The translations under genes were made by a program, and so were the position numbers. From assembly GCA_036971475.1 (NCBI GenBank), contig JBAIZL010000005.1, positions 162,886,886-162,950,885 of the forward strand: a stretch of DNA of 64,000 nt, in the 5' to 3' direction. Below, piece by piece: positions 26,625 to 36,979 of this stretch (position 1 is the stretch's first letter; each line of letters begins with the position of its first letter). The DNA comes from Prosapia bicincta. Its lineage: Eukaryota; Arthropoda; Insecta; Hemiptera; Cercopidae. The notes beneath the pieces were generated by a model. That model was not told where the DNA came from. It saw only the letters and a list, made by a program, of their open reading frames with translations, and made no database searches.

Positions 26625-27065
26625 AGAAGGCAAGAGCGCCAACATAAGAAACAAGGCACAACTACCTATATTTGTAAGATTTGATTATCATGAAGAAGTT
26701 ATAGAATAGTTTCTTTTCTGCAAACCACTTGAATTAATCACTACAGCAGAAATAATTTTTAACATGATTGATGTGTATGTGTCAAAACCGGCATTGCTTG
26801 GTCAAAGTGTATTGCTTTATGCACAGACGGAGCAATAGCTATGTCATGAAAATTGACAGGACTAGCAGCAAAAACTAAGAGACTTGCTCTTGGATGCCGA
26901 AGTACATATTGTGTAATCCACCAGAAAGCATTAGCTACTAGAAGCATCTGGAAAATCTTTCCTCTGTTTTGTCAGATGCTGTGAAAGATATTAACTTCAT
27001 AAAGGAAAGGCTAGGACTCTTAATTCAAGATTATCCTCCTTGATGTGTGAATGTGATGTATGGGT
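26625..27065 (+). pseudogene. hAT transposase relic (ZBED5/FAM200-like)
   Basis: Read with frame changes, the plus strand gives the ordered landmarks of ZBED5/FAM200-type hAT transposases. These are a segment with QLPIFVRFDYHEE, then FCKPLELITTAEIIFNMID, then CIALCTDGAIAM (the CTDGA catalytic block), YCVIHQKALATR (the usual C.LHR..L), and finally DINFIK with LNSRL in another frame. There are stops after HEEVIE and after AIAM and at least one frameshift near 26960. The zinc finger at the N-terminus and the C-terminal dimerisation domain are absent. It is a dead fragment, antisense to nompC and inside its intron. Confidence 0.6.
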
Positions 27066-27319
27066 GGTAAGTTCAAATCAGGTTATCTCGTGGGAATATT
27101 TTCACCTGTCTCTTCGAACTAAGAGGACGTAATTTCGTAATCATTCCGTTTTAGGAACCATCACGGGTGTACTAATTCCATCCGTGGTATTCATATCCAT
27201 CTCGAACATAAATAATAATCCGAAAACAATTATACCTGGCAATAAGTACGGTCTTTAGGAACAAAGATACAAATATATAAGCTGTTTCTGATGACCCAAA
27301 AATTATAATAAACAATTAG

Positions 27320-27323
<4 letters not shown>

Positions 27324-27373
<50 letters not shown>
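27324..27373. repeat. (AT)n microsatellite
   Basis: About 25 AT units on the left border of the foldback repeat 27374-27522. Confidence 0.95.
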
Positions 27374-27379
<6 letters not shown>

Positions 27380-27522
27380 TTAAAACAACATAGGTTATTC
27401 AAATACAAGAATATTTAATAATTTATATTCAAAGTTTTCGTTGGTAAACAGTACCAACGAAAAGCTTTGGATATAAATTAATAAATATTCTTGTATTTGA
27501 ACAACCCATGATGTTTTAAGTT
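27374..27522. repeat. Foldback repeat 1 (AAAGCTTTTCGTTGG family)
   Basis: The two halves are near-perfect inverted copies. TATTCAAATACAAGAATATT faces AATATTCTTGTATTTGAACA, and the centre is TTTTCGTTGGTA/TACCAACGAAAA around ACAG. (AT)n lies on both sides. Each half equals the 3' part of the repeat that in foldbacks 2 and 3 carries a hammerhead-like core, truncated at the stem II loop. Confidence 0.85.
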
Positions 27523-27541
27523 ATTAAACAAGAAAATGTAT

Positions 27542-27544
<3 letters not shown>

Positions 27545-27606
<62 letters not shown>
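27545..27606. repeat. (AT)n microsatellite
   Basis: About 31 AT units on the right border of foldback 1. Confidence 0.95.
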
Positions 27607-27610
<4 letters not shown>

Positions 27611-28439
27611 TTAACGTCGCTTAGGAATTCTCGAAGCTTTACAGCATCAAAGTTTTCTTACAAAACAGAGCACTATATTATGTTACGTTACAATGTAATT
27701 ACAAAAATATCTGGTAGGATATGTCGGTCGACACAATGTGGCTATTTACCCACCTTGATATAACGTATGAAGTGTGGTTGTACAACAACGTATACAAAGG
27801 TGGAGGCCATTTGCATTATTCAAAGGTTAGTTAGCGTTGAGAAACCTTATTATTTGTTTACACATAAATTCGTTCCTCACCAGATACTTTACAGCTACGT
27901 TGTAAAGTAGGAAGTATGTTGCTCTGTTTTATAAGGAAACCTACAGTTTATAAATGTTTTATATTTCTAATATCAATCTATTATTGCGTATTATACTCTT
28001 TAGTAATTTTCACGTTTTTTTATTTATTAAAATAATGTATTTAGACAGCCGATGAGTTTTAAAATGTTTACACTCTGGTGTTTCTACGTCATCATGGGTC
28101 TTTCTAGGTTAAATGTTATCTCTAATTATATTGCATTGATAGACCATCTGTGTGTAAAGTATGAGATTACATGGTTTAATATATTTTGTTTACTATTCAT
28201 TTAGTTATATTGAACATACTCTCAAAAACGAGGTCACGTTAAACAAATTTACAGGTGTGGAACCAGAAAAGGTACAATGGAACATATTGACTAGTTTTTC
28301 ACAAAATTAGTAGACTATTTAATACAACATGCTTAAGCAGAAAAACATAATAATGTAGGAAGAACGTAGGGCTATCTTGTATTTTAAATATTACTTGTTA
28401 GAATAAGTATATCAAATTATTTATTGTATGCTGACTCAC
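27607..28439. other. nompC: nompC intron, 5' portion
   Basis: No recognised gene or repeat. It ends at the donor GTGAGT (minus strand, 28439-28434) of the N-terminal exon. Confidence 0.6.
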
Positions 28440-28654
28440 AGTGTCCATGATACCCGCGAGTGGAGTGGTGTTGACATCCTCCCCTCCAGCAGCCACCGTC
28501 TTCTCCATCGCCTTGAGGACTTGGTCCATAGGGGGCCATTCTCCTTTCTGACAGAGCTGCAGTACTCGGAGGGCGCTGTCCCGAGCAGATGTCCCCGCAC
28601 TGCCAGGCTTGGTGCCAGCACTGCCCGAACCTGACCCGTTACTCGGGGCATCTC
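28440..28654 (-). CDS. nompC: NompC (TRPN) channel, N-terminal exon
   Basis: This is a 215-bp exon. On the minus strand it follows TTTTTGTGCAG, completes a split codon with its first two bases, then reads 71 codons and ends in phase 0 at GTGAGT. The peptide has a Gly/Ser-rich linker (DAPSNGSGSGSAGTKPG), then ARDSALRVLQLCQKGEW and VAAGGEDVNTTPLAGIMDT. The second half follows the region just before the first ankyrin repeat of fly NompC (..VLGLAMKSEW.., ..GEDGNHIPLAGV..), as I remember it. It splices in frame to 13441-13542. The correct frame is not the longest open one: two other frames of this exon stay open for 68 and 74 codons and give meaningless proteins. The initiating exon is further upstream on the minus strand and was not found. 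Confidence 0.87.
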
Positions 28655-28893
28655 CTGCACAAAAAGTAATAAATTAACTCTTTGAAAATGTATATAAATT
28701 AATAATTTGCCAATGCTGAATAAAATACTTCATAAAATAACAAGATTTTAAAACGTTTTTTTTTAAATACAAAAAATAATATTGAATTCAAATAAGGATG
28801 TGCATGAGGATTAAATTTGATTAAAAACTAAATTTAATAATTAAGTAGCCATATTGTTGGAACGAGTAGTTAAACTGAGTAGCCTTGAAAAAT

Positions 28894-28897
<4 letters not shown>
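28655..28897. other. nompC: Presumed nompC intron upstream of the N-terminal exon
   Basis: AT-rich, following the acceptor. No gene is seen. Confidence 0.5.

Positions 28898-28969
<72 letters not shown>
28898..28969. repeat. (AT)n microsatellite
   Basis: About 36 AT units on the left border of foldback 2. Confidence 0.95.
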
Positions 28970-28972
<3 letters not shown>

Positions 28973-29142
28973 AACTAAGTCAAAATACAAATACAAGAAT
29001 TATAATTGAATTTATATATATATTGAACATATTGCGAATTTATATATGTATAAATTCCTGATGATGTTGGTACTGTTAGCCAACGAAAAGCTTTGAATTG
29101 TAAATTCAATTATAATTCTTGTATTTGTATTTTGACTTAGTT

Positions 29143-29146
<4 letters not shown>
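28970..29146. repeat. Foldback repeat 2, flanked by (AT)n
   Basis: The arms of about 45 bp (28970-29014 and 29102-29146) are almost perfect inverted repeats: AAGAACTAAGTCAAAATACA faces TGTATTTTGACTTAGTTCTT. The spacer holds CTGATGATGTTGG and CCAACGAAAAGCTTTGAATT, a hammerhead-like core. The layout, a partial inverted copy joined to a longer one with (TA)n at both ends, resembles terminal structures of Penelope-like elements. That assignment is inference. Confidence 0.85.
29053..29099 (+). ncRNA. Hammerhead-ribozyme-like motif, minimal helix III
   Basis: The motif maps onto the hammerhead type I layout. Helix I is AATTC (29053-29057) with GAATT (29095-29099). The core CTGATGA is at 29058-29064. 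Helix II is GTTGG (29066-29070) with CCAAC (29080-29084), around a 9-nt loop. GAA is at 29085-29087. The palindromic helix III AAGCTT (29088-29093) comes next, with T at 29094 in the cleavage-site position. The one departure is an extra T (29065) between the core and helix II. Penelope-like retroelements are known to encode hammerheads with a minimal helix III that can act as dimers. Activity is not shown. Confidence 0.5.

Positions 29147-29200
<54 letters not shown>
29145..29200. repeat. (AT)n microsatellite
   Basis: About 28 AT units between foldback 2 and the left end of the Tigger element. Confidence 0.95.
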
Positions 29201-29205
<5 letters not shown>

Positions 29206-31981
29206 GAACCTCCAGATAACGCAATCCTCTATTAACGAATGTTTACCTTGTCCCATGGCAATTTAGAAGTTATACTGCTTATTTACCTCTATATAACGAA
29301 TTTGTACCTTGTCCCATGACATTTTAGAAGTTATACTGCTTATTTACCTCTATGTAACGAATTTCAGACCTCCCAATAACGAAGTTTTTTTCCATTTCAA
29401 CCGAATAAATGTAGTGTTGTATAGGTCACAATGTCATTTCCAGGAAATTGTTTATTTTAACCACAAGGTCAACAAAACCAAGAATGGTAGGCGAAACACA
29501 TGTCGCCAATTGACTCCATGTAATAGTTCGGTTCAGTTAAGAATGCAGTGACTCATCGGTTAGGAATTCTAAGAACTCAGCATTTATAGATAGGCCTACT
29601 GTACAGGCCTACAGTACATTCCTATCTTCCCACTATTTTCTTTTATCACTCATTTCAATGTTGATAGCTCAGTTACTCAGTTTTATTCATGCCGTGAGCT
29701 TGTCGTGCTGGGAAAAAATGTCAAAAAAAGAGTTTATGTGTAGCAGAAAAAGTGAGTGTTTTACGAGAGGTTGACGAAGGTGAAAAAAAGTTGGATGTTG
29801 CGAAAAAATTCGGTATACCTCAGAGTTTGCTATCTACTATTCTAAAAAACCGGGATCAAATTCTAAAACAAAGTGTTTCTTACGATTTACAAAGAATTAA
29901 AATGAAACTTTGTACATTCGACAATATCGACAACGCGATGATTAAATGGGTTACGGTAATGCGCGAGAAAAATCTCCCATTGTCAGAAAATCTAATTAAA
30001 GGAAAGGCTTTGGAATTTGCAGTATCATTAGGACACAGTAGCTTTAACACAAGTAACGGTCGGTAAAAAATTCAAAAAACGCCATAACATTGTTCAAAAA
30101 GACATTTCAGGAGAAAATGCTAGTGTTGATATCCCAAATTGTGAATTTTAGAAAGGAAATGTGTTGGAAAACGTTTTAAATGATTATGAACCAAAAGACA
30201 TTTTCAAAGCTGATGAGACTGGTCTGATTTTTAAATGTTTGCCCAACAAGACACTAACTTTTAAAACCGACCATTGTTTTGGAGGAAAAGAAAGGATCAC
30301 TGTATTAGTGGCAGCTAACATGTTAGGGACAGAAAAACTCAAATTGCTTGTGATTGGCAAAAGCAAATCTCGGCGATGTTTCCGATCTGTCAAGTCTTTT
30401 GAAGTTGATTACGCGTTTAATAAAAAGGCGTGGATGACGAGCGAAATTTTCATTGAATGGATATAGAAGCTGGACGAGCAGATCTCCAAAAAGGAAAATT
30501 GCACTTTTCATCGACAACTGCCCAGCACATCCGCATGACATCAATTCCAAACTGAAGAGTGTCAATGTGTTTTTCTTTCCACCAAATGTTACATCATGTC
30601 TTCAACCACTCAATCAGAGAGTAATACAAAATTTAAAGCTACACTACAGAAAAAGAATTTTAAAAAAGATTGTGACAACCGTAGAGAACAATGAAATCGT
30701 ACCCCAAAACATTGTTAATCTAAGGAGTTGCATCGCTGAATTGGCAAACGTTTGGACGAACGATGTGTAGAAGACAACAGATTTTAATTGTTTCTCCAAA
30801 GCTGGATTTAATTCGGTCACACATGAAGAGGACAGAGAGGACAACATGACTTTAAGTGAATTAAAAAAGCAATGAGATTTTCTGAAGGGTTCAGGAAACG
30901 TAGTTGATGACGTTCCACTTGAAGATTTTATTTGTCTGGAAGAAGATTTGGTTGTTTCCAATTTTCCAGAAGACGAAGACACTCCAAAGCGTCCAGATGA
31001 CAAACTCAAATGAACTTTTGAAAGATGATGACGACGACTATGACGATGGTTGTGATGAATCTGAAGAGAAGAATCCTACAGGTCATGAAGTTTTACAAGC
31101 TTTCAAAATCATCAGGCGAGGATTTCAACTGAAAGATGGTGTACCAGAAAATATTTTTTGATTGTCTGAATAAATGTGAAACATTCATTGAACGTGATGT
31201 TTTATTCAAACGCAAAGTGCAACAAAAAATTACTAACTTTTTCAAGTAAAACTCTGAAAACTAGAAACGATTTTAAAAGTACCTATACGAAGTTACTGTA
31301 TGTACAGTACTGTATTACTGTACATCGTATTTCATGGTTAATTTAATACAGTATTTTTTTCTATGGATACGGTCTGTGTAGTGTATAAAACAGTTTGTGT
31401 TGCTTGAAATTGATATGTGTATATAAAAATAAAATACTGATAGATTGTGTGTATTCAAATAAAATCAGTATAGGCAGTTAATAAATGTAATACGGTTAAT
31501 AAATAATACAGTTACTAAATTACGGCTTACTGAGTTTGCTTCGATTAAATTCCACTACGTTCAAGTCATGCTTCATGAAAATGAATTGGTGAGTGTATGT
31601 ATTTACCAGTACGTTTTCATAAGCATTAGATAACTTATCATAATAGCCTATACAGAGGAGACCCTAAGAAAAATATTGAATTTGGACATCTAATACAATG
31701 AAGAAACATTCTGAAAACATCAATAAACATTTTTAACAACTTGAATTTCAAATAAATTGAGACATTTTAAAACATTATCCTATATTAACATAGGCCTATT
31801 ACACTAACTACGCTCGCGATACTGTATCCCTTTTATTACCGCACGTAGTGCGGTATGCGTTATGTGGTAAGATCAGTAAGATGGGATGGGAGCATTCTTG
31901 ACAACACAACCTCTCAACAACGAATACCTCTCTACAACGAATTTTTTCTCTGGATAACCGACTTCGTTATACAGAGGGTTT

Positions 31982-31984
<3 letters not shown>
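29201..31984 (+). mobile_element. Tigger (pogo-superfamily) DNA transposon, inactive
   Basis: A 2.78-kb element with related termini. The left end is ACGAACCTCCAGATAACG; the right end, reverse-complemented, is GTCAAACCCTCTGTATAACG. Both share the CCTC..ATAACG pattern and have further subterminal CTCTATATAACGAATTT copies. It lies directly between two (TA)n tracts, so a TA target inside a microsatellite fits pogo-type insertion. Near the left end a unit of about 66 bp (TTACCTTGTCCCATGGCAAT...) is present twice, at about 29243 and 29307. Inside is a broken transposase gene. Confidence 0.8.
29718..31249 (+). pseudogene. Tigger/jerky-type transposase, broken
   Basis: The protein would have an N-terminal psq-like HTH (VAEKVSVLREVDEGEKKLDV then AKKFGIPQSLLSTILKNRDQ), a CENP-B-type second HTH (MIKWVTVMREKNLPLSENLI) and a DDE_1 catalytic domain. 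The first D is in FKADETGL, the second in LFIDNCPAH. The third site is PPNVTSCLQPLNQRV, where family members have PLDQGV: the catalytic D is N here. Spacing from the second D is 32 residues, as in Tigger. The acidic C-terminus ends at a TAA at 31247. Damage includes a one-base loss in an A-run after the ATG at 29718, a stop at 30064, a stop near 30149, a frameshift around 30465, and stops at 30768 and 30873. The element cannot encode an active transposase. Its orientation is opposite to nompC. Confidence 0.85.

Positions 31985-32036
<52 letters not shown>
31985..32036. repeat. (TA)n microsatellite
   Basis: About 26 TA units on the right border of the Tigger element. Confidence 0.95.
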
Positions 32037-32037
<1 letters not shown>

Positions 32038-32100
32038 CAAGAGGTAAGAACGTATTAAAGCTCTGAGAAAATTTAGGTATAGGGAACTTGAATGCTGTTT

Positions 32101-32221
<121 letters not shown>

Positions 32222-32614
32222 CAATTATGAAGTATATAATTAAAATGATAAATTAAACAGTTTGTTTTTATATTTAAATCAATATAATGTTAAGAGTTCA
32301 GGAATATTCAACGAATTGTGACGGAGTTTTATTGCTTTATTGCTGTTATAAATAATTAATGTAGCATCTTTAGAAAAAAAGGAGTGGAAACGAATGTGTT
32401 TAATATAGGTCATTGTGTAAGATAAGATAATTAAATTACAGGTAAATAAATTGCTCAATTGGTAAACTGTCGCCCAATTATTATAAATAATATAAAGATT
32501 TATTCATCAAAGTGGAAACAAAATAACATACTAAAAGTTTAAACATGTTTATGTTATAAATTGTGCGCCTAAACGTGGTGCATATGTCATAACACAGTAT
32601 ATTATAACTAAGAA

Positions 32615-32830
32615 AATTATTTCTTGGTAACAGAATATTAAACTCAAGTCTTGAATTGCCGACTAAAGACGGCACAATACAAAGGTAGTTGTAAACATAA
32701 AATAATAAATCTAACGCTTTTGACTTTTCGATGCTGTAGAATCACTAAATATTTTTTTCTTGTATGTTGCTAAAAGAAACAAGGCGCTAAAGGTTGCTAA
32801 ATTTTTAAAGCGCAAATTAAAATAGAGTTT
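32615..32830 (+). repeat. LTR-like repeat, copy 3
   Basis: A third member of the family at 19083 and 20041, with AAACTCAAGTCTTGAATTGC, ACAATACAAAGGTAGTTGTA, AATAAATCTAACGCTTTTGA and GTAGAATCACTAAATATTTT. It is truncated. Confidence 0.6.
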
Positions 32831-35107
32831 GTCACCGAACTGTGTATTATTTTATATTACATAGTTAGAAATTTCTCCGAAGTAAATGTTTTGTGTTTAT
32901 TAAAAATAAAAGGTAAACTGAATTTTTAATTAAGCATAATTAAGTAAATAATTACGGGAAACGAAAAGTAAAAATCAAATAATTATCAATATATTTATAA
33001 TTCTATAAATAAATATCTATTTTTAATATAAATAGTTATTTCATTATTTAAACTAATCATGAGTACATTGTTTACATACATTATTTCGTAGATATGTGCT
33101 TGTGGCCAACTTACAGATTAGGTTTGTGCTACAATCTCAGTAAACATGTTAAATTTATTTTTTTCACCTAACCTAAGTGAATTAAGACGTTTATTATGCT
33201 CGCTCTGCTAGATATTCGTTTTAATCAGCTCAAGTGATTGTTCAAAGTATGAATTAAACATCATTTGGGATTAGTAGTGAAGTACGTGGGCTATTGACTC
33301 AATGGTAAGTAATTGTAAAATAGTATAACAGTAATAATTTTCAGTTAAATTTAACAATCATTTCATGATCGGACTATAATTAGCTCACTTATGAGTGTTT
33401 TGTTTATGCTTCAATTGAAGACCAGATAAGAGATGACGAGATAACTGCCTGTCCCTAAAACTGGTTCAATACAGCTAGCTTTTAGTTTGATTACATAAAC
33501 TCTTTAGTAATTGATTCAGCGTAATTTAATTTATTCAGTGGTTAAATTTGATTTTAATTTGATCCTAAATTATTTGTGTGCAATAGTATATTATTATATA
33601 AAACTATATTGCATATTTTGTAAAGTATTAAATGAGATGAAAATGTTTCTGGGCAAATGTGATGTCAAAGCAACGACAAAAAATGGATACAAAAGGTGCG
33701 TTCGCGAGTTTAAGATAAAACCGCAAGATCGATAAGAAATGAAAGTAATTTAGAAACTGGAACTAAAAAACACCAAACAGAAATTAGCAATATTTAAAAA
33801 AAATTGGAGAGAGCTGTGAAGAAAATAAATAATTTAAAAACAGAATTATCGCATTAATAAGTTTTAAAAAGGCTGATAACAGCACCTTTTGAAGAAGAGG
33901 GGACGATTTTGTTGTTAGAAAAACAGCCTGGCTCTCAGGTAAATTTAAAAGAGAAAAGCTATTGAGACACCAGAATTAGAAAGGGAAACCGTGAAGTCTA
34001 TGTAGCCGACAAAAGGGCTAAAACAAATAATCTACCCCCAGTAGCGGTAAAGCAGGTAAAATATTACAATGCAATGAAATTATTGAATACGAATAATATA
34101 AATAACAGAGCCCAAAGGGTCTCTAATAATAAGATTAAAACAAATTAGATTCTTTTTCGGCGAAAGCCGTAATTTCCAAACTAAGAGGTATAAAGAAATT
34201 TAAACGACTGAGTGAAAATATGCAATACAGACTAGGATTGGCTAAAACACCAATGGTAAAGAAGATAGAAGTAAGGGAAGTGATTGAAGAGAAGAGCGAT
34301 CAAGGAGTTGAAAAAAAGATCAGTAAAGTTTTGGCGGTCGAGGAGGGACGTTCTGGGAGTCGGAGAGGGGAGAAGTTAGGGCAGCCAGAAAGATAAGAAG
34401 CTGAACCCTGGGAATCGAGGCTAGAGGGGTCTAACCTAGAGAGGTGAAGATAAAAGAATAAGTGAGAAGTTTCCCAGTCATCTTGGACACAAAATGAACA
34501 ACGGCGCCACCTCCCTGTGGATCGACCTAGGTACTTTAACTCCACTTAAAAAGCAATTAGCTAACTATTAAAAAATAAATTTTTGTAAAATTAAATTACA
34601 TTTAGCTAACCAATAAATTTTAAAAAGACGGACAAAATAATTAAAATTATAAATTACAAGCCATAACACAATAACCTCAAGCCTAGAGATAAATTCAAAT
34701 TTAACTGACGTTGTTATAAAATAATATTAGATTTAAAATTAACAATTGTTAAACTGTAAGTAGCTATTTCTGTTTGTCTTACCACTGAAACTAGTTGATC
34801 GTTCATAAATTTCTAGTATTGAAAATGTAAATTAGTAGTTAATGTTTATAGTAAATTAAAGTTCAATTTAATAAGTAAGCAGTGCGATTTTGGTTGTTAA
34901 GTTCAGAAATTCTGCCACTGATATTAATCTGTTAAAAATACAGATTAGGCACCTAACATTAAATTTATTGTATTAATAATAATAATAGTAAATTAAAAAC
35001 TTTTTATAATTTACTTCGTAACTTAACAAAAACATTGATGTTTGCGTGTACTGGTCTAATAGGTGACCGAAAAGTGTTATGTCCCGATAGCTCATATATA
35101 CACATAT
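32831..35107. other. Degenerate sequence, no assignable gene
   Basis: 33640-34545 is purine-rich with many short frames broken by stops (for example MKMFLGKCDVKATTKNGYKR near 33637). It may be decayed internal sequence of the LTR element whose LTR-like copy lies at 32615, but I cannot name a domain. Confidence 0.35.
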
Positions 35108-35117
35108 TAATACGAAT

Positions 35118-35332
35118 CTTGATTATCCGGAGTACATCCGATCATTTTGCAGAGCATAAAATCGCAGTTTCGACTTTTCTCTAGATTCTCATCTAGCATT
35201 GACGAGGTGAATCCAATAACAGTTGAAGTGCAGTTGTTGGGATCACCTCGTCCATGCTAAATGAGGTTCAATGGAAACGTCGGACCTGCGACTTTATACA
35301 CTACAAACGATGGGATGTTCTCTATTCTGATA
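35118..35332. repeat. Foldback repeat with GAAACGTCGG motif
   Basis: The left arm (35118-35203) is a roughly 70% inverted copy of the right arm (35228-35332). Best-preserved pairs are GACGAGGTGAATCC facing GGGATCACCTCGTC, and AAAATCGCAGTTTCGAC facing GAAACGTCGGACCTGCGACTT. The loop is about 24 bp. A single arm of the same family is at 11257-11360, next to (AT)n. Confidence 0.7.
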
Positions 35333-35380
35333 TTAACTATTCATCATATTTTTCCTTCAGTAAAGGAATACTTGTAAGCA

Positions 35381-36573
35381 TATATATTATAACGTACCTT
35401 CACTTAATGCTTCTCTACAGGATATTTTGACTCTTACGAAATTAAATTAATAATCCAGCTACTTTGCTTTTATAATTACAGATTTATTTTATCCTGAGAT
35501 CAATATTTCATTTACAGGTAGTTCATATAAATCGTTTTACTAACTCTAATATTTGCCGATAGGCATCAAGACTCTTATTTGACTATTAATTTTTTTTTTA
35601 CAATTCTAAATTTACTTTCTTTAGCTATCTAAGGGCGTATATAAGTTACTGCACTTGGTTTGATAAATTTTATATTTCAATTAACTATGACTTTTTAAGG
35701 AATTTCTAAAGTTTAAAAGATGCTTAATGTTTGTTACTTTAGAGAGTTAGCTTTAAGTTAAAATAAATGTATTGCTTATTACTTGCGTGGTTCCTTGTTT
35801 CACTTCCCTTGACACAATTTCACTTAGCAATATTTTCCTATCAATTTCACAGTTCTTAATTTCTCGAAATGCTTCTATTCCTTAACTGACTTTATTAATC
35901 ACTCCCTTATTTTAATCTCACTGGTTACCCTTTAATCTCCCTCTTTATACTTCACTTTCTATTTAATAATCTCCCTGGCTACCTTTTAATCTCCCTTACT
36001 TTAAATTTCCACGTTACTTTGTTTGAATTTGACATTTCTTATTAAAACTGAACATTACTTCTCAATCGAGTCCTGCATTATGACTCCTCGAGTCCTACCA
36101 CTTGACCCTTTCGAGTACTGAAAATTGACTGTCTTCCTACTGTTTCCCTTGGTTGGTATCCGTATGGGTTTCATCCCCTCTTCAAATTTGATTGGCTCCC
36201 TTATGGCGCTCAATCTGTGGCTAGCCTATGAAATTTTGACGCTTCCTTCACCTTCTCTTTGGGCTTCGTGGGAATTTGTCTAACTTTCCCACATGTGTAT
36301 GTGTTTTTCTGTATTCTCAGGGATTCCTAGTCATAAATTTCCCTGGTCCGTGGATGTCTAGGTAAAGCTTCTCTCCCATGAACGAGGCACGTCTTGGTTT
36401 ACTTACAATGAACCCCTTTCGAATTATATTTATTTATTACTTGCAGGTGTGTGTGCAGTAACTTATTTCTGCCTATAGATCTGACAATAGACTAGCGCTA
36501 GCTAGGGATATCCCACAAGTTCAAATATTTTCTAACAGTTTTCTTAACTTAATGAATTTCGTTATAATATATA
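35381..36573. repeat. 1.2-kb dispersed repeat, copy B (uninterrupted)
   Basis: Full-length copy with perfect 14-bp inverted ends: TATATATTATAACG at 35381-35394 and CGTTATAATATATA at 36560-36573. It is colinear with 962-2149 plus 4038-4106. The TA at 36503-36504 is the empty target corresponding to the DD82E insertion in copy A. The short termini and lack of coding sequence suggest a non-autonomous (MITE-like) element of unknown family. Confidence 0.85.
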
Positions 36574-36576
36574 TAT

Positions 36577-36705
36577 CAAAAACAACTTAGGTTATTCAAA
36601 TTAAAGAATTATTTATTAATTTTTATTCAAAGCTTTTCATTATAAACAGTACTAACATCATCAGGACTGAATCTAGTATTTGAATAACTTCAGTTGTTTT
36701 TGTTT
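36577..36705. repeat. Foldback repeat 3 (AAAGCTTTTC family)
   Basis: AAAAACAACTTAGGTTATTC at the left faces ATTTGAATAACTTCAGTTGT at the right. The left half continues through TTCAAAGCTTTTCATTATAA to TCATCAGGA, the same end as in foldback 2 but inverted. (AT)n follows at 36722. Confidence 0.75.
36625..36670 (-). ncRNA. Hammerhead-like motif, degraded copy
   Basis: On the minus strand: CTGATGA (36664-36658), T, GTTAG, a loop, ATAAT, GAAA (36638-36635) and AAGCTTT. The core and the palindromic AAGCTT match the copy at 29053-29099, but helix II (GTTAG/ATAAT) and helix I are weakened, so it is probably inactive. Confidence 0.35.
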
Positions 36706-36721
36706 ATTATACAATAAAACG

Positions 36722-36784
<63 letters not shown>
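36722..36784. repeat. (AT)n microsatellite
   Basis: About 31 AT units with one ACAT interruption. Confidence 0.95.
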
Positions 36785-36979
36785 CATTGTACATATAAAT
36801 CTACTGACGAAGCCCAGAGAACAATGAACAAATTACTGAAATATAAAATGAAATGAACAAATAAGGGAAAATAGATTTAAATGAAGGGAAGTCCCATCAA
36901 TTTCATAAGATATTTTAAAAAATCCACAACTATTTGTTATTATTGACACGATCACCGCTTATGTAGATATACAAAGCAT

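Noticed and set aside
28428..28660. A 68-codon plus frame and a 74-codon minus frame over the nompC exon
   Set aside because: Both are off-frame shadows. The spliced minus frame gives the NompC sequence with matching phase at both ends.
35228..35300. Second hammerhead candidate near GAAACGTCGG
   Set aside because: The CTGATGA core is absent (CTAAATGAG instead) and no helix II can be drawn next to GAAAC.
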